From the NCBI GenBank assembly GCA_965279565.1, contig OZ257249.1, forward strand, positions 1,426,001-1,490,000: a DNA stretch of 64,000 bases, written 5' to 3'. Both the position numbers and the translations under genes were made by a program. The notes below the pieces were generated by a model. The model saw only the letters and a program-made list of their open reading frames with translations, made no database searches and was not told where the DNA came from. This document shows positions 1 through 8,687 of this stretch, in pieces. Each line of letters starts with the position of its first letter. Positions within the stretch are counted from its first letter, which is position 1. Source of the DNA: Tagaea sp965279565 (GTDB taxonomy: Bacteria > Pseudomonadota > Alphaproteobacteria > CACIAM-22H2).

Positions 1-836
1 ATGCTCGCTTCGATCGCCGGCGTCCATTCGAATGCCAGCCAGTCCGCGTCGCGGTTGACCTCGGTATCGGCATTGCCGATCGCGCGGCGCACGCGCTGCC
101 GGGTCAGGATCTTGTCGACGTAATAGAAGGTCGCCGTGTGTTCGGCGAACCAGCGGTAGAGACGCGACGGGCGCTCGACCCGGATCAGGCCGTTGGGGGT
201 CATCGCGTAATCGTACCGGCTGGTTTCGACGGCATCGACGACGGCATCGAGCGTCCCGTTGGCGGCGAAGACCGCGAAACGACGGTAGAGATCGTCGTTC
301 GCGACGTCTGTCATGTCGACATTCACGACGATCAGGTCCGGCCTGTAGGCCAGCAGGACGCGCTTGATCAGGACATAGTAGAGATACGGCGAATAGCTGG
401 ACGTGCCGGCATTCACGACCTCGAAGCGATCGGCCCCGGCCGGCCGGTGGGCGTTCAATCCGGCTTCGACGCGGCGGACCATCTTGTCCGGAAAGTCGAC
501 CAGACCCTGCACGTTCGAATCCCCGACATAGAAGATCCGGTACGTGCCGGACGGCTTCGTGCGCGCGATCTCGCGATCCTCGACGAAGCCCTGCGAGTTC
601 GTGACCAGCCGGTGGGGCCTGTCCCCGCGCGGATCGACCGCGTCGAGGTTCGGGCGCAGGCGGTGGTGGAGCATGTCGCTGCTGACGATCGTGCGGCTGT
701 CGCTCTGGAGCCACTGGTAGACGCGCAAGGCGCCTTCGCACAGGACGAGGGTTGCCAGTCCGAGTATTGCCGCGAACAGGACGCGGACGGCGACAGGGTG
801 TCCGTCGCGGGTGGTGTGCGGGTTGGATTCGGGCAT
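1..836 (-). CDS. SGNH/GDSL-type hydrolase, membrane-anchored (partial, C-terminus off the left edge)
   Basis: About 278 codons of a minus-strand gene are visible and the frame stays open to the window edge. The protein has a short cytoplasmic N-terminus, one membrane segment (about residues 16-35) and the SGNH block I motif GDSN at residues 105-108. A conserved NAGTSSYSP segment (block II-like) follows. Such proteins in polysaccharide loci are usually periplasmic esterases or O-acetyl-transfer enzymes; the substrate cannot be read here. The start at 836 puts the membrane helix close to the N-terminus. An in-frame ATG at 956 would add 40 basic residues and lies inside the palindrome shared with the divergent regulator gene. 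The catalytic Asp/His region lies outside the window, so activity cannot be judged. Confidence 0.75.
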   Translation of the reverse strand, partial: MPESNPHTTRDGHPVAVRVLFAAILGLATLVLCEGALRVYQWLQSDSRTIVSSDMLHHRLRPNLDAVDPRGDRPHRLVTNSQGFVEDREIARTKPSGTYRIFYVGDSNVQGLVDFPDKMVRRVEAGLNAHRPAGADRFEVVNAGTSSYSPYLYYVLIKRVLLAYRPDLIVVNVDMTDVANDDLYRRFAVFAANGTLDAVVDAVETSRYDYAMTPNGLIRVERPSRLYRWFAEHTATFYYVDKILTRQRVRRAIGNADTEVNRDADWLAFEWTPAIEAS

Positions 837-921
837 TCCGGGCAGCACTCTTCGGGCGGCGGAGAATGCCGAAACGTGTAGCAGGAGTCGCAGCCACTTC
901 AATCGTAATCGGCGTGTCCGC

Positions 922-950
922 TTGACTGCGGGGCCGATCTTGGGTAATTC
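922..950 (+). promoter_or_regulatory. Sigma-70-type promoter of the winged-helix regulator gene
   Basis: TTGACT at 922-927 and TAATTC at 945-950 are separated by 17 bp, close to the sigma-70 consensus. Transcription should start near 957-960, at the ATG (960), which predicts a leaderless or nearly leaderless mRNA. The palindrome at 951-965 would cover the start site. No other strong hexamer pair was seen between 837 and 959. Confidence 0.55.
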
Positions 951-965
951 GTTCATGCCATGAAC
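951..965. promoter_or_regulatory. Palindromic operator candidate, copy 1
   Basis: GTTCAT-GCC-ATGAAC is a perfect 6-bp inverted repeat with a 3-bp spacer. The right arm contains the start codon of the regulator gene (960) and the left arm contains an in-frame minus-strand ATG (956). It lies directly after the predicted -10 box, where a bound protein would block transcription. A near-identical palindrome occurs at 10100-10114, also between a minus-strand SGNH gene and a plus-strand gene. Autorepression by the adjacent winged-helix protein is inferred. Confidence 0.55.
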
Positions 966-1622
966 GACAAAACCGCCGACGACTTCCAGCCCGTCCTCGG
1001 GCCCGCGAACAGCGACGCGATCGCGATGATGCGCGTGCTCGACGTCGTCGAGACGCGCGAAAGCGTGACCCAGCGCCTGCTGGCGCGCGAGGTCGGCATC
1101 GCCGTCGGCCTGGTGAACGCCTACATCAAGCGTTGCGTGCGCAAGGGGTACCTCAAGACCACGAAGGCGCCTGCGCGCCGATACGCCTATTACCTGACGC
1201 CGAAGGGTTTCGCCGAGAAAAGCCGCCTGGCCGCAAGCTTCTTCGTGTCGGGTTTCCAGTTCTTCCGGACTGCACGCGGCCAGTGCGCCGAAGTCCTCGC
1301 CGACTGCGCCAAGCGCGGGCTCAAGCGCGTCGTGCTGTGCGGTACGGGCGACCTGTGCGAAGTCGCGATCATCGCGGCGACCGAAGTCGACGTAACGATC
1401 CTCGGCATCGTCGACCCCGATTTCGAGGGAACCATGTTCCGCAACCTGCCGACGGCGCGCGAACTTTCCGCCTTCGGCCAGGTCGACGCGGTGATCGTCA
1501 CGGACATGCGCAACCCGCAGGGCGTCCACGATGCCCTGCTTTCCCAGCTTCCGCCCGAGCGCATCCTCGCGGCGCCGATGCTTCGGATCGGCCGGCAGCG
1601 CCCCAAAGGGCGGCGGCGCTGA
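960..1622 (+). CDS. Winged-helix transcriptional regulator of the glycan locus
   Basis: A 220-residue protein. Residues about 20-85 form a winged helix-turn-helix: a helix-rich segment with an AREVGIAVGLVNAYIKR recognition region, then a wing-like stretch ending in YYLTPKGFAEK. The C-terminal half resembles a Rossmann-like nucleotide-binding domain (VVLCGTGDLCEVAIIAA, then LGIVDPD), suggesting a sugar-nucleotide or other ligand sensor. Similar wHTH plus Rossmann proteins sit beside NusG paralogues at alphaproteobacterial exopolysaccharide loci. The gene lies 15 bp upstream of the NusG-like gene, probably in one operon. Its ATG lies inside the palindrome at 951-965 and follows the -10 box by only 9 bp, so a leaderless transcript and autorepression are likely. 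Ligand and target set are inferred. Confidence 0.75.
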   Translation: MNDKTADDFQPVLGPANSDAIAMMRVLDVVETRESVTQRLLAREVGIAVGLVNAYIKRCVRKGYLKTTKAPARRYAYYLTPKGFAEKSRLAASFFVSGFQFFRTARGQCAEVLADCAKRGLKRVVLCGTGDLCEVAIIAATEVDVTILGIVDPDFEGTMFRNLPTARELSAFGQVDAVIVTDMRNPQGVHDALLSQLPPERILAAPMLRIGRQRPKGRRR

Positions 1623-1637
1623 GCCGCCGGCCCGCCG

Positions 1638-2141
1638 ATGTCCTGGTTCGTCGTCCAGACCCAGCCTCGCGCGGAAACGAAGGCAGCCGCCAATCTCGAC
1701 CGGCAGGGCTACGCCGTCTATGCGCCGCGCATGCGCCGGCGGCGGCGGCATGCGCGGCGGGTCGAGACCGTCCTCGTGCCGATGTTCCCGGGCTACCTGT
1801 TCGTCGAGTTCGACCCGTCGCGGGACAGCTGGCGTCCGATCAACTCGACCCTCGGTGTCGTCCGGATTGTCACGTTCGGCGAGGCGCCCGCTCCCGTGCC
1901 GGAAGGCATCGTGCGCGGGCTGCGCGCCCTCGAGGATGAAACCGGTGTCGTGCGCCCGCCGGCCGCGGAGCTGCTTCCTGGCCAGAGCGTGCGCATCCTC
2001 GACGGCGCGCTCGCCGACCAGGTCGGCACGCTGCTTGCGGCCGATGCCGCCGAGCGCGTCCGCATCCTTGTCCGCCTTCTCGGGCGCGATCTCCACGTCG
2101 TCGTCGGAACGGACCAGATCGAGAAGCTGGGTGCTTCGTGA
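1638..2141 (+). CDS. NusG/RfaH-family transcription antitermination protein
   Basis: A 167-residue specialised NusG paralogue. The NGN domain begins with the typical WFVVQTQPRAE and contains the hallmark PMFPGYLFVEFD (about residues 53-64) followed by a VVRIV strand. A KOW-like C-terminal half (GQSVRILDGALADQVGTL) follows. RfaH and similar paralogues bind a paused RNA polymerase at an ops element and suppress Rho-dependent termination in long polysaccharide operons. The position at the head of a locus with 20-45 kb operons fits this role. A candidate ops/JUMPstart-like site lies at 10191-10207 in the neuB operon leader. It is too short and lacks the neighbours (secE, rplK) expected for housekeeping NusG. 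The stop overlaps the next gene's GTG. Confidence 0.85.
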   Translation: MSWFVVQTQPRAETKAAANLDRQGYAVYAPRMRRRRRHARRVETVLVPMFPGYLFVEFDPSRDSWRPINSTLGVVRIVTFGEAPAPVPEGIVRGLRALEDETGVVRPPAAELLPGQSVRILDGALADQVGTLLAADAAERVRILVRLLGRDLHVVVGTDQIEKLGAS

Positions 2142-3739
2142 ATCCGCCCGTTCCGCGTGTCGTCGCGCCGGCTCGGCACCCCTGGCGCCGCGAGCGGATG
2201 CAGGGTGCGGACGTCCATTTCGCCGGCGATAGGCGGCTCGTCGCCGGCCTTGTCGGCGCACTGCGCGCCGCCCCGGACGACGCGGCGCGCGAAGCCGCTC
2301 TGCGTTCGGCCGATTTCCTTTTCGCCGTGATCCTCGAGACGGGGACCGGTGTCCTTGCCGCGGTCGACCGGATCCGGTCGACGCCGGTGTTCCATGGCGT
2401 CGATCGCGACGGCGCCGTTTGCGTGTCGAACGACGCGCGCTCGGTGCGCGACAGGATCGCCGATACGTCGCCCGATCCCGAAGCGCTTCTCGAGATCGAG
2501 ATGGCCGGCTTTGTCACGGGACCGGGAACGGCCTGCCGGCACGTGTTCCAGCTCGAGCCGGGGACATTCGCGAATTTCCCTGCGGCGGGGCGTGCCGCAA
2601 CCCTGCGCCGCTACTACCGTTTCCTTCCGGGGTCCGGCGGCCGTTCGGCGGAGCGCGATCTCGGCGAAGTCCTCGACGGCATCTTCGACGGCCTGATCGA
2701 GCGCGCCGCCGGCCGCCCGGTGCTGGTGCCGATCAGCGGCGGGCTCGATTCACGGCTCGTGCTCGCCAAACTCGCGGAGCGGGGGTGCCCGAACCTGTCG
2801 GCCTTCTCGTACGGAATGCCGGGAAACACCGACGCCGAATCGGGGCGGCACGTGGCCGAACGGCTCGGCGTGGTGTGGCGGTTCGTCGCGTCGCGGCCGG
2901 CTGCGCATCGCGCCTTCTTCCGCGGCCCGGACGCACGCACGTTCTGGCGCTTCGCCGACGGGCTCGGCTGCGTCCCGAGTCCCCAGGACATCGTCCCGCT
3001 TTCGGAGATGCGCGCGGCCGGCTTCGTGGCACCGGGCACGATCGTCGTGAACGGGCAGACCGGCGATTTCCTGACCGGCGGCCATATCCCGAAGAGTTTC
3101 ATCGAGGCCGAAATCCCGGTCGACTGCATCGTCGATGAGATCCTCGGCAAGCACTATGCGTTGTGGCGCTCGCTTGCCACGCCTGCGAACCGCGCGCGGA
3201 TGGCCGTGCGCGTGCGAGCGCTTGCAGGCCTGCCGGATGCGGGCTCTCTGCCGCGCGACGAAGCGATCGCCCGGCATGCGCTGTGGGAATTCGAGGGGCG
3301 TCAGGCGCGCTGGGTCGTCAACGCGCAGCGGACCTACGAGTATCTGGAGCTGGATTGGGAGCTGCCGCTCTGGCAGCCGGCACTCGTCGACCTGTTCCGC
3401 GACCTACCGGCAGACGAGAAGGTCGGCCAGCGCCGCTATCGCGCATATCTGGCGAAGTGGAATTTCGCAGGCCTGTTCGCGGGATTCGTGCGCGCGCGCA
3501 GTTCATGGCCGCGCGGCCGTCGCGCGCTCGCCGTCCTCGAGAAAGCGGCGCGACTTGCGGGCGGCGCTCCCCTTCAGGCACGCGCGAACGCCGTGCTGCG
3601 CTACTTCGGCCATTACGCCCACCAGACGGCGGAACTCGGTTTCCGCGAATTCCTGGCGGTACGGAACGACATGCGCCATATCGGCGCGCACCACGCGCGG
3701 CTCTGGCTGCGCGACAACGGCTTCGCGACGACGACATGA
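2138..3739 (+). CDS. Asparagine synthase-like protein without the N-terminal cysteine
   Basis: A 533-residue protein with an N-terminal region like a degenerate class II glutaminase domain (residues about 1-170) and a C-terminal ATP-pyrophosphatase domain whose PP-loop, PISGGLDSRL, spans about residues 199-207. A second conserved segment reads NGQTGDFLTGGH. It starts with GTG in a GTGA overlap with the NusG-like gene. The usual catalytic Cys2 of AsnB is absent (the protein begins MNPPVPRV), so it is unlikely to hydrolyse glutamine itself. Related proteins in polysaccharide loci are thought to form amides on sugars or other acceptors using free or channelled ammonia. It is translationally coupled to the following glycosyltransferase. 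True asparagine synthesis is unlikely. Confidence 0.7.
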   Translation: MNPPVPRVVAPARHPWRRERMQGADVHFAGDRRLVAGLVGALRAAPDDAAREAALRSADFLFAVILETGTGVLAAVDRIRSTPVFHGVDRDGAVCVSNDARSVRDRIADTSPDPEALLEIEMAGFVTGPGTACRHVFQLEPGTFANFPAAGRAATLRRYYRFLPGSGGRSAERDLGEVLDGIFDGLIERAAGRPVLVPISGGLDSRLVLAKLAERGCPNLSAFSYGMPGNTDAESGRHVAERLGVVWRFVASRPAAHRAFFRGPDARTFWRFADGLGCVPSPQDIVPLSEMRAAGFVAPGTIVVNGQTGDFLTGGHIPKSFIEAEIPVDCIVDEILGKHYALWRSLATPANRARMAVRVRALAGLPDAGSLPRDEAIARHALWEFEGRQARWVVNAQRTYEYLELDWELPLWQPALVDLFRDLPADEKVGQRRYRAYLAKWNFAGLFAGFVRARSSWPRGRRALAVLEKAARLAGGAPLQARANAVLRYFGHYAHQTAELGFREFLAVRNDMRHIGAHHARLWLRDNGFATTT

Positions 3740-5016
3740 AGCTGGTCTTCGTCACGCGCGTCATGAGCGGGTTCGCGACATCTCTGGCGAGCGGCGCCTG
3801 GCGGCCAACCGGCGCGCCGGCGATCCACCGCCTGATGGGGATGGTCGCGTCGCGTGCGCCGGAAAGCCGCTTCTTCCTGCTGTGCCGCGAGGCGGGGTTC
3901 GATTTTGCCGCACCGTGGACAACGGTGCAGGACCGTGAGCTGAAGCTCGAAGGGTTTCCCGCACCTCTGCATGCACTGGCCGGCGCCCATTGCTTTCCGC
4001 GATGGCTCGGTCGCTGGCGCGGTCATCTGTCGGAACTGCGCCAACTGATCGTGTTGCTGCGCGAGATCCGTCGCACGCGTCCGGACGCGATCTATTTCGA
4101 GCGTGGTGCTGCCCTACTGGCCGGCATCGTCGCGCGCCTGCATCCCGGCCGCGTCGTGCTGCGCGTGCTCGGTATCCTGCCGTGGATGAACGGGCTCGCC
4201 GCATCGACCTCGATCTATCACCGGCTGCTCGCCTGGGCCTATCGAGCACCATTCGGTCTCGTCGTATGCAGCGAGGACGGCAGCGGCGGCCGGGCCTGGA
4301 TGACCGCCAATCTTCGGCCTGGCGTGCCGCGCGTCACGCTGCTCAACGGCGTCGATCCGCAGCCGGCCGATCCCGCGCATCCGGCGTTCGCGGCACTGCC
4401 GGAAGGCCGGCTGGTCGTACTGATGCTCGGGCGCCTGGAAACGCTGCGCGGTTGCGAGGCCTTCGTCGAAGGCGTGCTTTCGCTGCCGTCCGTCGTCCGT
4501 GCGCGCGTCCACGCGCTGGTCGTCGGCGACGGTCCGCTGCGCGACCGGCTGGTCGCCCGCGTCGGCGAGGCACAAGCCTCTGCCGCGTTCACTTTCACCG
4601 GCGCGCTGCCGCCGGCAGGCGTGGCCGCCGCACTCGCGCGCGCCGACGTCTACGTGATGCTCAACGACATGTGCTGCCTGACGAACACCACGCTCGAAGC
4701 GCTGCGCGCGGGGCTCTGTCCGGTCGTGCTCGATCCGCCGGGCCATCTTGCTGACGATCCCGCGACGGAACGGCTGCTGCCTGCCGACGTGGCAATCCGC
4801 ATCCCGCGCGATGGCGACCGGCCGGTCGCCGCCGCGCTCGCGCACGTTCTTTCGGGCCTCGCGGAAGATCCGGCCGACGTGGCGCGGCGCAAGGTACGCG
4901 CGCGCGCGGTCGCCGACGCGGAGCTGAGCGGATGGAATATGCGGCTCGATCGCGAATTTGCCCTCGTCGCCCGCATCGCCGCAGGCGAGCGGCTTGCCGA
5001 GCATCCCGATGGATGA
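3736..5016 (+). CDS. GT-B glycosyltransferase (family 4-like)
   Basis: A 426-residue protein with a GT-B layout: an N-terminal Rossmann half (residues about 1-200) and a C-terminal nucleotide-sugar half with LMLGRLETLRG, LVVGDGPLRDRL and the donor-site region NTTLEALRAGLCPVVL. These match GT4-type retaining transferases. The start at 3736 gives an ATGA overlap with the preceding asparagine-synthase-like gene, and the stop overlaps the next glycosyltransferase by 8 bp, so the three are co-transcribed. It probably acts at the cytoplasmic face of the membrane during glycan assembly. Donor and acceptor cannot be read from sequence. Confidence 0.75.
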   Translation: MKLVFVTRVMSGFATSLASGAWRPTGAPAIHRLMGMVASRAPESRFFLLCREAGFDFAAPWTTVQDRELKLEGFPAPLHALAGAHCFPRWLGRWRGHLSELRQLIVLLREIRRTRPDAIYFERGAALLAGIVARLHPGRVVLRVLGILPWMNGLAASTSIYHRLLAWAYRAPFGLVVCSEDGSGGRAWMTANLRPGVPRVTLLNGVDPQPADPAHPAFAALPEGRLVVLMLGRLETLRGCEAFVEGVLSLPSVVRARVHALVVGDGPLRDRLVARVGEAQASAAFTFTGALPPAGVAAALARADVYVMLNDMCCLTNTTLEALRAGLCPVVLDPPGHLADDPATERLLPADVAIRIPRDGDRPVAAALAHVLSGLAEDPADVARRKVRARAVADAELSGWNMRLDREFALVARIAAGERLAEHPDG

Positions 5017-6106
5017 ACGGTCGGAGATAGCGCTGGTGATCGCCGATCTCGGTTCCGGCGGCGCGCAGCGCGTACTGCTGCGGGCGGCGGAAGGACTGGC
5101 CGCCCGCGGCCGGCGCGTGTGCGTCGTCACGCTGTCCGATCCGTCGACGGATTTCTTCGCCGTGCCGCCGGGCGTGCGTCGCATCTCCGTCGGCGGGATC
5201 GGCCGGTCCGCCAATCCGCTCGTTGGCCTGTTCCGGAATTTCGGCCGCGTGCAGCGGCTGCGCCGTGCGCTGCGCGCCAGCGGTGCGAGTGCCGCACTCT
5301 CGTTCGTGACGCAGACGAACGTGCTGCTGCTCGTCGCGGGCGCCGGGCTTGGCATGCGGCTCGTCGTTTCGGAGCGCAACGATCCCGCCCGCCAGACGCT
5401 GTCGCCGGTCTGGCGGCTGTTGCGCGATGCGCTCTATCCGTTCGCCGACGCCGTGACCGCGAATTCCGAGGGTGCCGTCGCGTCCCTGGGCCGTCTCGTG
5501 CGTGCAATCCGACCGGTACTGCTGCCGAATCCGCCGCCGCCGCTCCATCCTTCGGTCGATGCGGCGCGGCCGGCGCATACGCTGCTCAATGTCGGCCGGC
5601 TGCATCCGCAGAAGGGCCAGGACACGTTGATCGAGGCGTTCGCCCTGCTTGCGCCTGCGCATCCCGGCCTGCGGCTTGTCGTTGCCGGGACGGGCGAATC
5701 GCGCGCGTCGCTCGAAGCGCTTGCCGAGGCGCGCGGAATCCTGTCGCGCGTCACGTTCGCGGGCGCCGTCGCCGATATCGACGCGCTCTACCGCGAAGCC
5801 GGCGTGTTCGTCCTGCCGTCGCGGCACGAAGGCACGCCCAACGCGCTGGTCGAAGCGATGGGCCACGGCCTGCCCTGCGTGGCCAGCGACGCGTCGCCGG
5901 GCATCCGTGCCGCACTTTCGGATGGCGTCGAAGGTTTGCTGGTGCCGCCCGACGATCCGGCCGCACTGGCGGAAGCGCTCGGGCGGCTCCTCGCCTCGGC
6001 GGAACTCAGGGTCCGGCTCGGATCGGCCGCCCATGCGCGTGCGGCGGTGCGCGACGATCCGCTCTCGCTCTGGGAGTCGATCCTAGGCGTCGGGAGATCG
6101 ATATGA
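5009..6106 (+). CDS. Glycosyltransferase family 4
   Basis: A 365-residue GT-B enzyme. It starts with the typical LVIADLGSGGAQRVLL phosphate-loop region and has the family 4 core: NVGRLHPQKGQDTLIEAF, VVAGTGESRASLE and the donor-binding SRHEGTPNALVEAMGHG with its conserved EX7E glutamates. The start at 5009 gives an 8-bp overlap with the upstream gene and places the first beta strand at the N-terminus. It resembles PglJ/PglH-type transferases that act on UDP-HexNAc or related donors. Its 3' end overlaps the convergent PIG-L gene by 24 bp. Sugar specificity is unknown. Confidence 0.85.
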   Translation: MDERSEIALVIADLGSGGAQRVLLRAAEGLAARGRRVCVVTLSDPSTDFFAVPPGVRRISVGGIGRSANPLVGLFRNFGRVQRLRRALRASGASAALSFVTQTNVLLLVAGAGLGMRLVVSERNDPARQTLSPVWRLLRDALYPFADAVTANSEGAVASLGRLVRAIRPVLLPNPPPPLHPSVDAARPAHTLLNVGRLHPQKGQDTLIEAFALLAPAHPGLRLVVAGTGESRASLEALAEARGILSRVTFAGAVADIDALYREAGVFVLPSRHEGTPNALVEAMGHGLPCVASDASPGIRAALSDGVEGLLVPPDDPAALAEALGRLLASAELRVRLGSAAHARAAVRDDPLSLWESILGVGRSI

Positions 6107-6943
6107 CGGCGAGCGATAGCAGGCAGCGGCCGGTGCCCGGAAATAACGTGCGCACAGGTCCATGTAGTCGTCGAAGGGCAGCACGAAGAAGCCTTCGTAG
6201 AACCGCGCCTCGGCCCCCGTGCCGGCGAAGCGCGCGTTGTACGCGTTGAGACCGAGCGCGACATGAGCCCAATCGCGCTTCGTGGTCTGCGAACGGTGCA
6301 ACGCGATGGCCGCGCGCTTGCGCGCCACGCGGTCGGTGATGTCGACCAGCACGTTGCACGGCATCGACGTATAGACTTGGTAGGCCCAGATGTCCGGCCG
6401 GCAACACAGTTTTCCGGACGTCGCCGCGCGCCACAGCAACTCGCTCGCGCGCCGGTGATCGTCATGATCGTCGGCAAGGAAAGGCAGGAAGAGGGCGCCT
6501 GGCGCGGCATCGTCGACCCATTCGGCGAAGGCCGCCGTCGCCGCGTCGTCGACAGGGATGTCGCGCGCGCGCCAGCCGAAGAACCGCGCCGAAGCGCCGA
6601 AATGCCCGGCGGCCGCCTGCGCTTCGTCCCGGCGTCCGCCGTCGTCGGTCAGGAAACCCATCGAGATGGCCGCGCCGCGATCCGCGGCTGCCGCGAGCGT
6701 GCCGCCAGGCCCGACCGATTCGTCGTCGGGATGCGGAGCGACGACGGCGATCGACCTCGCATCGGGACCGGGTGCTACGATCGGTTTCAGTCTTCCGGAA
6801 AGACGAAGACTCGCTGCCGCATCAGCGACGCGGTCGAGGTCGTCGAGCGGATCGAGGTCGCGCAGCACGAACCTGTATACGGAGCGGCGGGCAAGCCAGT
6901 TGGCGGCACGCGTCATCAAGCGCCCAAAACGGTGTCGATCCAT
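6083..6943 (-). CDS. PIG-L/LmbE-family deacetylase
   Basis: A 286-residue protein with the family's zinc motif HPDDE at residues 71-75 (preceded by SIAVVAP) and the second metal-ligand motif HDDH at 160-163. These enzymes remove N-acetyl groups from GlcNAc-containing substrates. Here it could de-N-acetylate a sugar intermediate so that another acyl or formyl group can be added, though this is inferred. The N-terminal 60 residues are an extension before the catalytic core. The gene converges with and overlaps the upstream glycosyltransferase (24 bp) and diverges from the FemAB-like gene with 56 bp between starts. Confidence 0.85.
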   Translation of the reverse strand: MDRHRFGRLMTRAANWLARRSVYRFVLRDLDPLDDLDRVADAAASLRLSGRLKPIVAPGPDARSIAVVAPHPDDESVGPGGTLAAAADRGAAISMGFLTDDGGRRDEAQAAAGHFGASARFFGWRARDIPVDDAATAAFAEWVDDAAPGALFLPFLADDHDDHRRASELLWRAATSGKLCCRPDIWAYQVYTSMPCNVLVDITDRVARKRAAIALHRSQTTKRDWAHVALGLNAYNARFAGTGAEARFYEGFFVLPFDDYMDLCARYFRAPAAACYRSPSYRSPDA

Positions 6944-6999
6944 GGCCGCCCTTGCCGGTAAGCTGCACTTCGAAGCCTGAACGTACGAGGGACTTTAGG

Positions 7000-8067
7000 G
7001 TGTCCGTTTCGCCAAGTCGAGAAATGCCAGCCATTGCGTTCGGCGACGCGCGCGATCCGGCGCTGCGCGCCGCGTGGAGCGCGCTGTCAGTCCGGTCGAC
7101 GGAACCCCCGCATTCCGACATCCGGTGGCTCGACGTGCTCGACAAGGCTTACGGCGCGCGGACGGTCGTCGCCATCGCATCGGACGCGGCCGGCAATGCG
7201 GTGGGCGGGCTGGCGGGCTACGTCGCCGAGGAGTTGCGCGGCGCGCCGACGTTCCATTCGCTGCGCGGCGGATTCGTCGCGTCCGACCAGACTGTCGCGA
7301 AGGTGCTTGCGGAAGAAGCGCGACGCCATCTCGCGCAGCTGGGCTGCCGCGAGGCATGGGTCGGCGGAAGCGAGGCGCCCGTCGACGGCGATTTCAGGCA
7401 GCGCGAACGGACGACGTTCTCTCTGGATCTTTCCGGTGGTGCCGACGCCCTGTGGCGGGGTTTCCGGGACAAGGTCCGGAACACGATCCGCAAGGGCGAA
7501 CGGGAAGGTCTTGCCGCCGTCCGCGATCCAGCAATGCTTCCGGCGTTCCACGCGATCTACGCGCGGGCCATGACGGAAAAGCAGGTCAATGTGCGCTCGC
7601 TCGGTTTCTTCCGCGCGTTGTTCTCGACCTTCGGCGATGCGGCCCGGCTGCACACGGCGCTCGACGGCGGCCGACCCTGCGGTGCCATGCTCGTGGTCGC
7701 CGACGCGTCCGGCGCGGCCTATCCGTTCGGCGCGTTCGACGCGCGTGGCAGGATTCTCGCCGCGAACAGCTTCCTTCTCTGGGATGTCGTGCGCGTGCTT
7801 GTCGAGGAACATGTGCCCCGGATCGATCTCGGACCGTCGTCGCCGGGGAGTGGCGCCTTCAAGTTCAAGACAAATCTCGGCGCGCACCCGCGCACGCTGC
7901 ACTACGCCGACCTGATGGCCTCTGGCCTGTCGGCGAATCCGGCGACGGCAAAGGCGCTGTCACCCTCTGCGGGGCAGGGTCGGCTTGATCGCGCGCTTGG
8001 CATCCTTCCGGTTGCGCTTCAGGTTCACGCTCGGACCTGGCTCGGCCGCCACGGGCGGTTGCTGTGA
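7000..8067 (+). CDS. FemAB/CelD-like acyltransferase (GNAT fold)
   Basis: A 355-residue protein of the FemAB-like (Acetyltransf_6/CelD) group. The first GNAT half contains FRDKVRNTIRKGEREGL, and the second contains the segments AMTEKQVNVRSLGFFRAL and DLGPSSPGSGAFKFKTNLG. Members transfer acetyl or aminoacyl groups, and several occur with exopolysaccharide genes. I chose the GTG at 7000 because GAGG (6987-6990) is well spaced before it; an ATG at 7024 is the alternative. Two further in-frame starts upstream would overlap the divergent deacetylase and are less likely. It overlaps the next gene by GTGA, suggesting coupled expression of two acyltransferases. Confidence 0.65.
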   Translation: MSVSPSREMPAIAFGDARDPALRAAWSALSVRSTEPPHSDIRWLDVLDKAYGARTVVAIASDAAGNAVGGLAGYVAEELRGAPTFHSLRGGFVASDQTVAKVLAEEARRHLAQLGCREAWVGGSEAPVDGDFRQRERTTFSLDLSGGADALWRGFRDKVRNTIRKGEREGLAAVRDPAMLPAFHAIYARAMTEKQVNVRSLGFFRALFSTFGDAARLHTALDGGRPCGAMLVVADASGAAYPFGAFDARGRILAANSFLLWDVVRVLVEEHVPRIDLGPSSPGSGAFKFKTNLGAHPRTLHYADLMASGLSANPATAKALSPSAGQGRLDRALGILPVALQVHARTWLGRHGRLL

Positions 8068-8687
8068 TCCGCCTGGGACCATTCGCGTACCGGGACGCAA
8101 TCCTCTTTTCGCGTCCGGCCGTCGCGGCGGCCGTGCCGGTCGTTCCCGACGGCTACCGGTTCGATACATTCGCTGCCGCTGAACTTGCGGCATGCGCGCT
8201 CGTCCGTGACCGCGGTAGGGCGGAACGTTTCGCCGCGCGGGCAGAGGCCGGATTCGAATGCGTCGGTTTTCGCGACCGCAGTGACGAGATCTGTAGCTAC
8301 ATCTGGATCGGGCGCGGATGGACCGGGCCGAGCGAGCTTCCGGTCTGGCGGACCATCCGCGTCGCGCCGGGTTCCGCCGATGCGTATTTCTGGGATTGCC
8401 GGACGGGTGATGCGCATGCCGGGCGCGGGCTCTATCGGGCAGGCCTGTCGTCGGCGGCGCGCCGTGCGGCGTCGCAGGGCGCGCGGAGCGTCTGGATCGA
8501 ATGTCCGTCGGACAATGTCGCGTCGAGGCGCGGGATCGAGGCGGCGGGATTCGCGCCCGTCGTGCGGCTCGAGTTCTATTCGGCGTTCGGCGCGTGCTGG
8601 TGGCGCCGGCCGGGCATGGCCCCGCGCCGCGTGCGCGGCACCACCGTTCTCAGCGAGTTTGCCGGCGATCCGCAGCAGCCGCGATGA
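8064..8687 (+). CDS. GNAT-family N-acetyltransferase
   Basis: A 207-residue GNAT-like protein. The acetyl-CoA loop is recognisable as AHAGRGLYRAGL, followed by a helix and SVWIECPSDNVASRRGIEAAGF, the usual end of the fold. An N-terminal segment of about 60 residues precedes the core. It begins with GTG in a GTGA overlap with the FemAB-like gene. Its 3' end overlaps the convergent SGNH gene by 38 bp. Substrate unknown; a sugar amine is plausible from context. Confidence 0.65.
   Translation: MIRLGPFAYRDAILFSRPAVAAAVPVVPDGYRFDTFAAAELAACALVRDRGRAERFAARAEAGFECVGFRDRSDEICSYIWIGRGWTGPSELPVWRTIRVAPGSADAYFWDCRTGDAHAGRGLYRAGLSSAARRAASQGARSVWIECPSDNVASRRGIEAAGFAPVVRLEFYSAFGACWWRRPGMAPRRVRGTTVLSEFAGDPQQPR

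Noticed and set aside
138..881. A 247-codon plus-strand frame at the left edge
   Set aside because: The minus strand carries a coherent SGNH protein with GDSN and a membrane helix that reads through the edge; the plus frame is its shadow.
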